From: Streptomyces sp. ISL-43
Lineage (GTDB): Bacteria; Actinomycetota; Actinomycetes; Streptomycetales; Streptomycetaceae
Assembly (NCBI RefSeq): GCF_018614195.1
Contig: NZ_JAGGOT010000051.1
Location: 155,854-219,853 of the forward strand
DNA length: 64,000 bases
Reading direction: 5' to 3'
Shown: one piece after another, positions 49,083 through 57,804 of the stretch
Numbering within the stretch: position 1 is the first letter of the stretch
Layout: each line of letters opens with the position of its first letter
Notes under the pieces: model-generated
The model's database searches: none
What the model was told of the DNA's origin: nothing
What the model saw: only the letters and a program-made list of their open reading frames with translations
Program-made: the position numbers and the translations under genes

Positions 49083-50987
49083 ATGACCCTTCCCGGACTG
49101 CCCCCCGAAGACCGCGAGTCGAGCCCGTACACCGGCTACACCCGCGCGCACTGGGAGGCGGTCGCCGACGGGCTGCTGCACGCGGCCTGGCGGTGGGCCA
49201 CGCCGCGCGGGGCCCTGCTCGACCTGCCGGGACGGCCTTCCGCCTCCGGAGTGCGCTCGGACGGGCTCGAAGGGTACGCGCGCACGTTCCTCGCCGCGGC
49301 GTTCCGCGTCGCGGGCGCCGGCGGCGAGGACCCGCACGGCTGGCTGGAGCGGTACGCGGACGGGCTGGCGGCGGGGACCAGGACTCCGGGCCGTGACGAC
49401 GCGGAGTCCTGGCCGGTCATCCGCGATCTGCACGTCCAGGGCCAGCCGATGGTCGAGTCGGCCTCCGTTGCCCTCGGGCTCCGGCTTACCCGGCCGTGGT
49501 TGTGGGACCGCCTCGACAGCGCGGTGCGGGACCGGGCGGAGGAGTGGCTGCGAGGCGCGATGCGCCATGTGCCGGCCCCCAACAACTGGTACCTCTTCCC
49601 GTACACCGTGGCCGGATTCCTGGAATCGGTGGGCCGCGCGGACGCGGAGACGGCCCGGGTCCGCCGCCGCGCCTGCGACCTGCTGGAGGGCTGGTACGCG
49701 GGCCAGGGCTGGTACGCCGACGGCGACGGCCGCGCCTTCGACCACTACAACGGCTGGGCGCTGCACCTGTACCCGGTGCTCGACGGTCATCTCGCCGACC
49801 CCTCGGACCGGGTGGCGGCCCCGCACGGCGACCGGCTGCGGGCACACCTGGACGGCTACTCCCTGCTCTTCGGGGCGGACGGGGCGCCGATCCACTTCGG
49901 ACGCTCCCTCACCTACCGGTTCGCCGCCGCGTCCGCCGTCGGCCTGGGCTCGGTCACGGGCAACACCCCTCTCGGCCCCGGCACTTCGCGCCGCCTGATC
50001 AGCGGATCGCTGCGTTACTTCCTCGACCGCGGCGCCGTCGGCGGCGACGGGCTGCTCAGCCTCGGCTGGCACGGACCGCACGAAGCGACGCTTCAGCCCT
50101 ACTCCGGTCCCGCGTCGCCCTATTGGGCGTCGAAGGCATTCGTCTGCCTGCTGGCGCCGGCGACGCATCCGCTGTGGACGGCCACCGAGGAACCCGCACC
50201 CAGCGAGGTGTCGGACCGAGCGCTCGGGCTGCCCGCGCCGGGCCTGTTGATCCAGACGACCCGCGCCGACGGGATCGTACGCCTGCACAACCACGGCAGC
50301 GACCACGTGGTGCCCGACGAGGCCGAGTCGGCGGCGGCGCAGGACCCGCTCTACGCCCGCCAGGCCTACTCCACCCGCACCGGCCCCACCGCGCGCGGCA
50401 ACACCCCCGACAACCACCTCGCCGTGGTCGTGGCAGGTGATCGCAGTGCCCGGCGCCGCATCCACCCCCGCGGTGCCGGGGGCGGCGATGGCTGGGGCTG
50501 GGCCGCGTCCTGGCACCGGCCGGTCTTCCCGGGCGGCACGCCCACGGTCCCGGGCCTGCGCGTGGAGAGCGTCACCGTCGTCCGGGGCCGCCACGAACTG
50601 CGCGTACACCGGGTTCACGGAGCTCCGCACGGCGCCCGCGTCGAACAGACCGGCTGGGCCACGGGCCCCGGGGAGCCGCTGCGTTCAGGGCTCCACCCGC
50701 TGCACGGATGGGGCGCCCTGGACGAAGTCAGGGCGCCTGCCGGGACCGCCTTCACACCGTGGGCCCGAATGCCGCGCCTTGTCGCCGAGGCACGGGGAAC
50801 GTCCCTCTACGCGGCGTTGGCCACGCTCACCGGCGAGCCGGAGCCGGCTCCCCTCTCGGAGGCGGCCACCGTGGTGAGGGCGGACACCGATACGGTCGAG
50901 GTGCGGTGGGCGGACGACGGATCGCTGACCCGGATCGCCTTCGAGCCCTTCGCGGTGGAGCACCTGCCCCGCGCCGAAGCAGCCTGA
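49083..50987 (+). CDS. DUF2264 protein (putative unsaturated-glycan hydrolase-like)
   Basis: The 634-residue protein starts YTGYTRAHWEAVADGLLHAA and has the (alpha/alpha)-barrel-type helices of DUF2264, with RSDGLEGYARTFLAAAFRVA, the conserved NNWYLFPYTVAGFLES, GQGWYADGDGRAFDHYNGWA and PIHFGRSLTYRFAAASAVG. The C-terminal third is beta-rich. The fold resembles GH88/GH105-like and heparinase-like enzymes; several DUF2264 members sit in carbohydrate-utilisation loci. No catalytic assignment is made. A DeoR-type operator and DeoR remnant upstream suggest sugar control. ATG 49083 matches the family start; ATG 49035 is possible. Confidence 0.85.
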   Translation: MTLPGLPPEDRESSPYTGYTRAHWEAVADGLLHAAWRWATPRGALLDLPGRPSASGVRSDGLEGYARTFLAAAFRVAGAGGEDPHGWLERYADGLAAGTRTPGRDDAESWPVIRDLHVQGQPMVESASVALGLRLTRPWLWDRLDSAVRDRAEEWLRGAMRHVPAPNNWYLFPYTVAGFLESVGRADAETARVRRRACDLLEGWYAGQGWYADGDGRAFDHYNGWALHLYPVLDGHLADPSDRVAAPHGDRLRAHLDGYSLLFGADGAPIHFGRSLTYRFAAASAVGLGSVTGNTPLGPGTSRRLISGSLRYFLDRGAVGGDGLLSLGWHGPHEATLQPYSGPASPYWASKAFVCLLAPATHPLWTATEEPAPSEVSDRALGLPAPGLLIQTTRADGIVRLHNHGSDHVVPDEAESAAAQDPLYARQAYSTRTGPTARGNTPDNHLAVVVAGDRSARRRIHPRGAGGGDGWGWAASWHRPVFPGGTPTVPGLRVESVTVVRGRHELRVHRVHGAPHGARVEQTGWATGPGEPLRSGLHPLHGWGALDEVRAPAGTAFTPWARMPRLVAEARGTSLYAALATLTGEPEPAPLSEAATVVRADTDTVEVRWADDGSLTRIAFEPFAVEHLPRAEAA

Positions 50988-51006
50988 CCGACCCGACGAG
51001 GTGAAC

Positions 51007-51996
51007 TCAGCTTTCCGCGACTGCCGACTCGAGCAGGGACAGGGTCCGGTTGTCCGCGTCCACGTCCGCGCGGACACCGAGGGGCATCGGCAGGTTCGGC
51101 GAGGTGTGGCCGAAGTCGACTTGGGCGAGGACAGGGATGTCCCGCTGCGCCAGGACGTCGAGAACGACCTCGCGCAGACCGACCCGCTCTCCGCCCGCCT
51201 CGTAGGGCGTGACGTCACGCGGGAGGCCGACCACCATGCCCGCGATCCGGTCCAGCACGCCGGACAGCCGCAGGGTGTGCAGGTCGGTCCAGATCCGCGT
51301 GACCGGCCGCTCCACCTCCTCCCAGAACAGGACGGCTCCGTCGAACCGTTCGGCCGGCAGCGCGAACGGCGTCGCCTGCAGTTGGACCAGGCGGTTCAAC
51401 AGGCCGCCGACCAGGGGTCCCTGCGCACGGCCCGGCTGCCAGGTCTCCCAAGTACCCCGCGCCGGCAGCACGCCTGGCGCCTCGTCCTTGGTGAGCACAC
51501 GGGTGTAGAGGTCGACGAGCTCGCTGCGACGGGCCTCGTCGCCCAGCGTGTACCAGTCGCTGCCGAATCCGTGGGTGGCGATGTCGGCGTGGAAGCCGAC
51601 GAGACCGGTCTTGGCGTGCAACGCCATGTGCAGCAGCGAGATGTCGCTGTAGCCGAGGATCGGCTTCGGGTCTGCCCGGACCGCGTCCAGGTCGATCAGA
51701 TCGAGATAGCCGATCGTCGTCTGACCACCGGTGTGAGCGACGATGGCCCGCACCTCCGGATCCCGGAGCAGGGCATTGAGCTCGGCAGCCTGTTCCGCCG
51801 GAGCGCCCGACGCCCACCAGCGGCTCCGCGCCGGGTCGACCATCGGGCTGACCCGCACACGGAAACCCATCCGCTCCAATATCGCCACACCGCGGGCGAG
51901 GAGCGGCTCCTCACCCGGCTCGAGCCGGCCCGAGGGGGCGGCGACCACGACGAGGTCGCCGAAACGCAGCGCGCGCGGACGAAGGACCGTAGACAT
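51007..51996 (-). CDS. S66-family LD-carboxypeptidase / MccF-like peptidase
   Basis: The 329-residue protein has DLVVVAAPSGRLEPGEEPLL at the start, the strand RAIVAHTGGQTTIGYLDLID corresponding to the S66 region before the nucleophile, LGYSDISLLHMALHAKTGLV containing the nucleophile Ser in GYSD, and the C-terminal catalytic Glu and His regions LFWEEVERPVTRIWTDLHTL and DFGHTSPNLPMPLG. Family members cut the L-Lys/DAP-D-Ala bond in cytoplasmic murein tetrapeptides or inactivate microcin C. ATG 51996 follows a perfect AGGAGG. A stem-loop precedes this ribosome site. Confidence 0.9.
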   Translation of the reverse strand: MSTVLRPRALRFGDLVVVAAPSGRLEPGEEPLLARGVAILERMGFRVRVSPMVDPARSRWWASGAPAEQAAELNALLRDPEVRAIVAHTGGQTTIGYLDLIDLDAVRADPKPILGYSDISLLHMALHAKTGLVGFHADIATHGFGSDWYTLGDEARRSELVDLYTRVLTKDEAPGVLPARGTWETWQPGRAQGPLVGGLLNRLVQLQATPFALPAERFDGAVLFWEEVERPVTRIWTDLHTLRLSGVLDRIAGMVVGLPRDVTPYEAGGERVGLREVVLDVLAQRDIPVLAQVDFGHTSPNLPMPLGVRADVDADNRTLSLLESAVAES

Positions 51997-52006
51997 AAAA
52001 CCTCCT

Positions 52007-52069
52007 GGTTGATCGACAACGGCGGACAACCGCGCCGGCATCGCCGCTATTCCGCCTCCTCGATCAACC
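52007..52069 (-). promoter_or_regulatory. stem-loop immediately upstream of the S66 peptidase ribosome site
   Basis: In the mRNA sense, GGTTGATCGA (52069-52060) pairs perfectly with TCGATCAACC (52016-52007), with an additional GGCGG/CCGCC pairing inside. The 3' arm abuts the AGGAGG of the S66 gene. The 5' arm is followed by a second GAGGAGG that would be part of the loop side. It could be a terminator for the upstream gene or a translational control element. Confidence 0.5.
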
Positions 52070-52075
52070 GACGGG

Positions 52076-52782
52076 TCACTCGACACCGGCGACGGCGTGG
52101 ATCTCGGCCGGGTCCTGACCGGCCCGCCCGAGCCGCTGGTCCACCGAGGTCCGTGGCTCGCCGAGCGTGCCCGCCTCCGTTCCCGCGTCCTTCATGCAGG
52201 TGCGCCAGGAGTCCTGCGCCGCGAGGTAACGAGGGTCGGCCCGGGCCTTGTCGACCACGGCGTCGCCCAGGACCTGGAAGGTGTTGTAGAGCTTGTAGTG
52301 CTCCGGCCCGAAGAGCCGGGACTTGGCGTCGCTGACGCAGGAGTCCGAGTGGTAGTAGAACTGCCGCTCCATCGGCATCCGCAGATCCACGCGGTGGGCC
52401 GGGGTGCCCAGCAGAGCGTCCTTCCAGCTGTCGTTCGCGCTCTCGCCGGCGTTGGCGTCCGCCGGCGGTTTCACGGCCAGCGCGGTGCTGGTGATCCCGT
52501 ACCCGTCGTCGACCGCCTGCGCGACGGTGAGCAGCCCGTACGGATTGATGTCGGCGACGCGGTTTCCGGTGGCCGGCGGCTGGGGGTGGTAGGTGAAGCC
52601 CCGTCGCTCCATGCAGGCGGTGACGAGGCCCTCCTCCGCCGTGTGCGGGGCCGCGCGCTGCGGCTCGGAGTAGTAGGTGACGCCCTGGAAGGGGCGGCGC
52701 TCGCGGCCGGCGCGACGGCCGCCGCGCCGAGGGCCACTCCTGCCGCCATGCCGAGGGCGACGAGCGATCGCTTGAAGTTCAT
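52076..52782 (-). pseudogene. secreted hypothetical protein, frameshifted near the signal-peptide junction
   Basis: ATG 52782 opens a clean signal peptide MNFKRSLVALGMAAGVALGA ending APAASAAP. The mature protein, FQGVTYYSEPQRAAPHTAEE through WRTCMKDAGTEAGTLGEPRT, continues in another frame to a stop at 52076. Adding one base in the C-run at 52691-52694 (plus-strand GGGG) restores a single frame of about 235 residues. The mature part has Cys pairs (TACMERRGF; DSCVSDAKSRLFG; WRTCMKDAG) suggesting disulfides; the family is not recognised. Either a recent inactivation or a sequencing error in a homopolymer. Confidence 0.7.
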
Positions 52783-52933
52783 GACTTGGTCTCCGTCTCT
52801 CATGGACCGGTGTTCCGGTACGCCTTGAGGCTGTCGGAGACGGCCAACCGGCGACCAACGCGAGACCAACGAGGGCCCGTTGGCGGGCCGGCGAGACGCG
52901 GCTGACAGCGCCGGCGGTGGAGCCGCGAGCGCC

Positions 52934-54001
52934 CTACCCGATGTTCGGGAGGCCTGTCGCGCCACTGTCCGGGCGGCCGGTGCGGCGCAGGGTGGCGGGT
53001 GTGGTCCCGTACCAGCGCTGGACCGCCCGGCGCAGGGCACGGGCATCGGCGTAACCGCTCCGGGTGGCTACCGATTCGACGCTGAGGTCCGTGCCGTGCA
53101 GCAGCCGCGTGACGTGGTCTCGACGTACGGTTTCGACCTCGTGGCTCCACGTCGTGCCGTGTTCGTCCAGGCGGCGCTGGAGGGTTCGCGGGCTGACGGT
53201 CATGCGCCCCGCCACCGCGGACAGCGTGGGCGTGGTCTCGTCGTGGGCGGAGGCCAGGGCGGTACGGAAGAGGTCCAGCCAGTTGTGCAGCGGGATCGCC
53301 GTGGCGAGGGTCTGGTCGGCGTGTCTTCTGAGAACGGTCGACAGGCCGGGTTGGGCGTGTGGTGTCGGGGTGTTCAGGTCGGAGGCGAGGAAGGTGATCG
53401 AGCTGGCCGGCGCTTCGAACTCGATGCCGCGGGTGCCGTACAGCTCGGTCAGGGCGTGGTGCCGGCGGGGCGCCTTGGCGGCCAGGGAGACGCGGAGGGG
53501 AATGAGGCGCTGTCGCGCGGCTTCGCTGAGCCGGCGCTGGTACAGGCCGAGCGCGTAGGCGCGGATGGCGCACGCGGCCTCGTAGGTCAGATCGGCCTCG
53601 TTGACATGGCTGATGGTGACGTGTTCGCCGTCCTCGGTGATCCGGAGGTTGTCCGTACCGATGTCGGCGACGGTGGCGAAGTAGGCCGAGGCGTCCCGGA
53701 TCCCTTCGAGCGGTGTGGGCGCGGAGGTGATCAGGTAGTCCCAGACCCCGAGGCTGCCGATGCTCGACTGCTGTGCCAGCAGCACGGACATCTCGGTCCA
53801 GGGCGCGTGGACTGTCGTGAGTTCCGCGATGCGGATGCTCGTGGCCGCGGGGGTGCGGCACAGGTCGTCGTTGAGGTGCTCGGGAGCCAGCCCCAGCAGG
53901 TGCGCGTATCCGTGCGGGGGTATGCCGAGCAGCCGCGCGACGTTGACGCTCAGACGGGTGAGGGCGGAGGAGGTTGTCCCCTGATGTGCATGCGAGACCA
54001 C
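52934..54001 (-). CDS. AraC-family transcriptional regulator
   Basis: The 355-residue protein has an N-terminal Arabinose_bd-type domain (OruR/QscR-like layout, about 1-200, with APWTEMSVLLAQQSSIGSLG and LGVWDYLITSAPTPLEGIRD). A C-terminal AraC HTH pair follows, with LSAVAGRMTVSPRTLQRRLD and VESVATRSGYADARALRRAV then YGTTPATLRR. GTG 54001 gives the family N-terminus. It is an orphan regulator: the gene downstream on the same strand is the frameshifted secreted protein, 150 bases away, a possible target. Confidence 0.87.
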   Translation of the reverse strand: MVSHAHQGTTSSALTRLSVNVARLLGIPPHGYAHLLGLAPEHLNDDLCRTPAATSIRIAELTTVHAPWTEMSVLLAQQSSIGSLGVWDYLITSAPTPLEGIRDASAYFATVADIGTDNLRITEDGEHVTISHVNEADLTYEAACAIRAYALGLYQRRLSEAARQRLIPLRVSLAAKAPRRHHALTELYGTRGIEFEAPASSITFLASDLNTPTPHAQPGLSTVLRRHADQTLATAIPLHNWLDLFRTALASAHDETTPTLSAVAGRMTVSPRTLQRRLDEHGTTWSHEVETVRRDHVTRLLHGTDLSVESVATRSGYADARALRRAVQRWYGTTPATLRRTGRPDSGATGLPNIG

Positions 54002-54227
54002 AGGGGCAGAGCATAGACCAGCACGAATTACCAGGTCATCGTCGGGGTTTGGCGCCTGGTGTCCCCATCATGGCGTGGAAGGTCCGCCTGTGGCGTGGTC
54101 GGTCCCCTTGCTGGCGCGTGCTGTCAGGGGCCGGGCGATCTTCTCGGCCATAGCGTGGTGATCATCGCGCACGGTGCGGACGGCGGGATGCGGTGAAGGC
54201 CGTGTCGGTCGTGTCAGTCGTGACCCC
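54002..54227. other. non-coding stretch before the repeat pair
   Basis: There is no convincing gene; this holds the AraC regulator promoter side. A minus-strand frame covering 54162-54386 encodes two versions of an SGR-LP-A-E-TPFH peptide only because it crosses the two repeats that follow. Confidence 0.45.
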
Positions 54228-54363
54228 GTGGAACGGGGTCATCTCCGGCGCGGAGCACGGGAGGTCCCGACCGGATCGCAGCCCCCCCACGGGGGTGGGG
54301 GGCCTCAGGATCCTGTGAAACGGGGTCACCTCCTGTGCTCCGCGCGGGAGGTTGCGGCCGGAG
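54228..54363. repeat. two 49-bp direct repeats flanking a G/C hairpin
   Basis: Copy A (54228-54276) and copy B (54315-54363) share 37 of 49 positions, beginning GTG-[GA]-AACGGGGTCA and containing CGGGAGGT. Between them CCCCCCAC (54283-54290) and GTGGGGGG (54295-54302) form an 8-bp hairpin. The repeated unit, not the hairpin, is the unusual part. No match to a known element is claimed. The following 54364-54695 has no confident gene. Confidence 0.7.
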
Positions 54364-54695
54364 TGGAGCTGGGGCGCCGAAGGCATGGCCTGCGCTTCTC
54401 AGCTGACCAGTCCGGTTCGGCACCTCGACTTCCTCACCCGGAACCCGGTCCCCACCATCGCCGCCATCCGTCGCGCCCCTGCCTCCTGGCACGAGCCGAT
54501 CTGCCGCTGGGCGTGCCACGTCATGAGCGAGGGCACGTCGACGCGGGGACGGCAGGCTCAGCCGCGGCGGCATTCACCTGTACGGGAACCGGCCACCCGA
54601 ATGCGTACGGGCGGCCGGGCCGCCCCGGGGCGGCCCGCGGGGCAGGTGGAGCAGTCCGGCTGCACATGGCGCGCCGCCATGGTGGGATCGGCGAG

Positions 54696-54893
54696 GTGAA
54701 GGATCCCTTTGGCTGTGACGAGCTGGCTCTCCTGGCGTGCTCCGGGACCACGGACCGGGCGGCGGCGCGCCGCGCTGTCGCTTCACGCGCCGCCGACCCC
54801 GGAGATCTGGCGCTGCTGCTGGACATACTCGGCCTGGCGCCCGAAGACGACCCGGCACACGATCCGGGCAGGCCGGGTCCCTCCCGGAGGTGA
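54696..54893 (+). CDS. small helical hypothetical protein
   Basis: A 65-residue protein beginning VKDPFGCDELALLACSGTTD and continuing RAAARRAVASRAADPGDLAL and LLDILGLAPEDDPAHDPG. Composition and helix pattern are those of a real small protein, unlike the Arg-rich frames around it. GTG 54696 is the only reasonable start, with a weak ribosome site. It faces the DUF4916 gene tail to tail. Function unknown. Confidence 0.5.
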   Translation: MKDPFGCDELALLACSGTTDRAAARRAVASRAADPGDLALLLDILGLAPEDDPAHDPGRPGPSRR

Positions 54894-54954
54894 CGCAGGT
54901 GCACCGGAGCCGCCGCGGTCGGTCGTGAGGCCCCGGCGGCGCTGGGAGAACGAC

Positions 54955-55491
54955 TCAGTAGGCATGTCCCGCATGTGCGAGCGCCTGCTTCAGCAGTACG
55001 CCCTGTCCGCCCGGCATCTCGCTCTGCACGGCTTGGGAGGCTGCTTCCTCCGGGCTGAACCAGACCAGGTCCAGCGCGTCCTGCCGGGGCCGGCAGTCGC
55101 CGGACACCGGCACGATGTAGGCGAGGGACACCGCGTGCTGGCGCGGGTCGTGGTACGAGGTGATGCCCGCCGTGGGGAAGTACTCGGCGACCGTGAAGGG
55201 CTGCAGGGAGGCGGGGACGCGGGGCAGGGCCACCGGGCCGAGGTCCTTCTCCAGGTTGCGCAGCAGCGCGTCACGGACCCGCTCGTGGTGCAGGACGCGG
55301 CCGGACACCAGGGTTCGGCTGACCGTTCCGTCCGGACCGATGCGCAGCAGTAGCCCGATGCTGGTGACTTCGCCGCTGTGGTCCACGCGCACGGGCACGG
55401 CCTCCACGTACAGGATCGGCATCCGTGCCCTGGCCAGTTCCAGCTCATCCGTGGTCAGCCAGCCGGGCGTGGTCTCGGTCGTGTCAGACAT
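54955..55491 (-). CDS. DUF4916 / NUDIX-fold protein
   Basis: The 178-residue protein begins with WLTTDELELARARMPILYVE and AVPVRVDHSGEVTSIGLLLR, the DUF4916 opening. It continues with TVSRTLVSGRVLHHERVRDA in the place of the Nudix box, and HAVSLAYIVPVSGDCRPRQD followed by DALDLVWFSPEEA. The fold is Nudix-like, but the classical GX5EX7REUXEEXGU box is not intact, so pyrophosphohydrolase activity is uncertain. ATG 55491 was chosen from the family start; the AT-rich TTGATCATAC just upstream may be part of its promoter. Confidence 0.82.
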   Translation of the reverse strand: MSDTTETTPGWLTTDELELARARMPILYVEAVPVRVDHSGEVTSIGLLLRIGPDGTVSRTLVSGRVLHHERVRDALLRNLEKDLGPVALPRVPASLQPFTVAEYFPTAGITSYHDPRQHAVSLAYIVPVSGDCRPRQDALDLVWFSPEEAASQAVQSEMPGGQGVLLKQALAHAGHAY

Positions 55492-55661
55492 TGCTTGATC
55501 ATACTTTCCGGGTGTGGCGGCCGCCAGGATCCACGGGCCGAATCCGATACGCGCATGCGTCCAGTGGTGCCCCACGGAGTGGCCGAACTGCCTGGCCGGA
55601 CCACAGAGCGGTGGGCATGCGGGCGCGGCGGCCGAGACGGACATCGCCCACGGGTCAAGGG

Positions 55662-56279
55662 TCAGAGGCTCGTGAGCAGGTCGTCGAGTGGCGCCGGTAC
55701 GCGGTCGGGGTCGAGGGCCTCGACGAGGACGCGGCCGTAGCGGATCTTGCGCCCCTTCTTCGTGCCGAGGAAGCGCCGCAGCTGCTGCTGTGCGGTGCGG
55801 CCCTGCTGTGCGGGCTGGCGCATGAAGGTCTGGAGGGCGCGTATGTCGCCCTCCGCCCGGACGAGCTCCTCCACCCGTGTCACGCCCAGCGCGCGGATGA
55901 GCTCTTCTTCCAGATCGGCCGCGCAGACGAAGAACCCGTGCTGTGCCGCACCGGCCCGTTCCAAGCCGCGGTCGTAGTAGCCGCGCTCCGCCTCATCGCA
56001 CAGTCCCGTGAGGCGCAGACCCAGGCCGGGTGGCCCGAGGAGGCCGGCGAAACGTCCGACGCTCATCGCGCCGCCCATCGGCAGGACGCAGACTCCTTCG
56101 GCCGCCAGGTTCCGGCCGCGGCTCGCGGCCAGCGCGTCGACCGCCGCGGCGTCGCTCGGCCCTTCGAGCAGGACGACGGCCCGGACGGGCAGCCGTGCGG
56201 CCAGCTCGTGCGCGGGCCCGCCGGGGCCACCGGCGGCCCAGGCGGTCACCGTCTCCCGGAACGCCCCCATGTCGGCCAT
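55662..56279 (-). CDS. stand-alone TOPRIM-domain protein (OLD-like)
   Basis: The 205-residue protein contains a TOPRIM domain with the Glu motif VRAVVLLEGPSDAAAVDALA at about 30-49 and the Asp-containing segment LRLTGLCDEAERGYYDRGLE. The C-terminal part LRRFLGTKKGRKIRYGRVLV is basic. TOPRIM domains of this type occur at the C-terminus of OLD-family ATP-dependent nucleases; here the ATPase half is absent and no ATPase gene adjoins. The second acidic pair is LCDEAE rather than DxD. It could be a metal-dependent nuclease or a nucleotidyl-transfer relative. ATG 56279 follows GGAG. Confidence 0.78.
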   Translation of the reverse strand: MADMGAFRETVTAWAAGGPGGPAHELAARLPVRAVVLLEGPSDAAAVDALAASRGRNLAAEGVCVLPMGGAMSVGRFAGLLGPPGLGLRLTGLCDEAERGYYDRGLERAGAAQHGFFVCAADLEEELIRALGVTRVEELVRAEGDIRALQTFMRQPAQQGRTAQQQLRRFLGTKKGRKIRYGRVLVEALDPDRVPAPLDDLLTSL

Positions 56280-56484
56280 GAGAGGAGTCTCCGCCTTTTC
56301 CGGCTGCCACGGTAAGGAATATTCCCCGGCGCGTCGATCGGCGGTGGGCATCGGGCCCGGCGGTCCGGAGCAAGGAGGAAGCTGCCGCAAGGTGCAGTCC
56401 GCCCCCGCCGTTCCAAGAGGTCGGACGTACGGCAGATGGCGGACGGAACTTGTGGAGCCGCCTCCCCGTCAGCACGCTTGCCCC

Positions 56485-57804
56485 ATGCTCTCAGCCGCCC
56501 CCGATCCGATCCGCTCTCCTGTGACAGCCCGGCCGGCCGGCTCCCGTCGGGCACTGGTGGCGGGGTCCGTCGGCAACTTCATCGAGTGGTACGAGTTCGG
56601 CGTCTACGGCTACTTCGCCACCGTCATCGCGGCGCACTTCTTCACCCCCGAGGGCGGCAGCGACGTGGAGGCGCTCGTCAAGACGTACGCGTCGTTCGCC
56701 CTCGCGTTCTTCTTCCGGCCCGTCGGGGCGGCCGTGTTCGGGCGCCTCGGTGACCGGATCGGCCGACGGCCGACGCTCGTCCTGGTCATCTGCCTGATGA
56801 CCGGCGCCACGACGCTCATCGGCGCGCTGCCGACGTACGAGTCCATCGGTGCTGCCGCACCGTGGCTGCTGACGCTGCTGCGGATCCTGCAAGGGCTGTC
56901 GGCGGGCGGGGAGTTCGGGGGAGCGGTGTCGCTCATGACGGAGTGCGCGCCCCCCGGCCGCCGCGGGCGGTACGGGGCGTGGCAGTCGTTCACGGTGTCG
57001 CTCGGCCTGCTCGCGGGCGCCGGCATGGCGGCGCTCCTGGCGACCGTACTGACCACCTCGCAGCTGAACGGGTGGGGCTGGCGGGTGCCCTTCCTGCTGA
57101 CGCTGCCGCTCGGATTCGTCGCGCTGTGGCTGCGGTTGCGCCTGGACGAAACACCCGCCTTCGCGTCGGCCGTCGGCGAGAGCGGCGAACCCGTGCGCCG
57201 GCCGCCCGCCGGAGAGACGGTCAGGGCGGTCGCGCTGGGCGCCGGGCGGCTCATGGGGTGGTCGGCGGCCGGCTACACCTTCCTGGTGGTGCTGCCCTCG
57301 TACCTCCAGAGCACGCTGAACGCGACGTTCCAGCAGGCGCTGGTCGCGACCGTCCTGGCGAACCTCGGGTTCGCGGCGTCGATCCTGCCGGCCGGCACGG
57401 TGAGCGACCGGATCGGGCGGCGGCCGGTGATGCTGGCCGGAGCGCTGCTGGTCGCCGTGCTCGCGCTGCCGCTCCTGCACCTGGTGCAGGACACCGGTGC
57501 GCCGGTGTACGCGAAGGGGGCGGCGCTCTTCGCGGCGGGGGCCGCCGTCGGGCTGATGGCGGGGCCCGGGCCCGCGATGCTGGCCGAGATGTTCCCGACC
57601 ACGGTGCGCTACACGGGGCTCGGGCTGGCGTACGCGCTGTCCAACGCCGTGTTCTCCGGCTGTGCGGGGCTGATCATCACCGAGGTCGTCGAGTGGACCG
57701 GGGACGTCGACGTTCCCGCGTACTACGCCGCGGCCGCCTGCGCGGTCAGCGCCGTCGCGCTGCTGACGCTGCGTGGCGACGACCACGAGCGGGCGCTGCG
57801 GTGA
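56485..57804 (+). CDS. MFS transporter of the metabolite:H+ symporter (MHS) group
   Basis: The 439-residue protein begins the MHS way, GSVGNFIEWYEFGVYGYFAT, has the loop motif GAAVFGRLGDRIGRRPTLVL, LRILQGLSAGGEFGGAVSLM in helix 4, and the second-half loop GTVSDRIGRRPVMLAGALLV. Relatives import shikimate, alpha-ketoglutarate, proline-betaine and other organic acids or zwitterions. Its stop overlaps the GTG of anmK, so both are translated together; uptake of a cell-wall-derived sugar acid such as anhydro-MurNAc is therefore worth testing. Confidence 0.9.
   Translation: MLSAAPDPIRSPVTARPAGSRRALVAGSVGNFIEWYEFGVYGYFATVIAAHFFTPEGGSDVEALVKTYASFALAFFFRPVGAAVFGRLGDRIGRRPTLVLVICLMTGATTLIGALPTYESIGAAAPWLLTLLRILQGLSAGGEFGGAVSLMTECAPPGRRGRYGAWQSFTVSLGLLAGAGMAALLATVLTTSQLNGWGWRVPFLLTLPLGFVALWLRLRLDETPAFASAVGESGEPVRRPPAGETVRAVALGAGRLMGWSAAGYTFLVVLPSYLQSTLNATFQQALVATVLANLGFAASILPAGTVSDRIGRRPVMLAGALLVAVLALPLLHLVQDTGAPVYAKGAALFAAGAAVGLMAGPGPAMLAEMFPTTVRYTGLGLAYALSNAVFSGCAGLIITEVVEWTGDVDVPAYYAAAACAVSAVALLTLRGDDHERALR

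Noticed and set aside
54352..54699. 115-codon plus-strand frame after the 49-bp repeats
   Set aside because: First third looks faintly protein-like, but the rest is Arg/Pro-rich and it overlaps a better small gene; not convincing.
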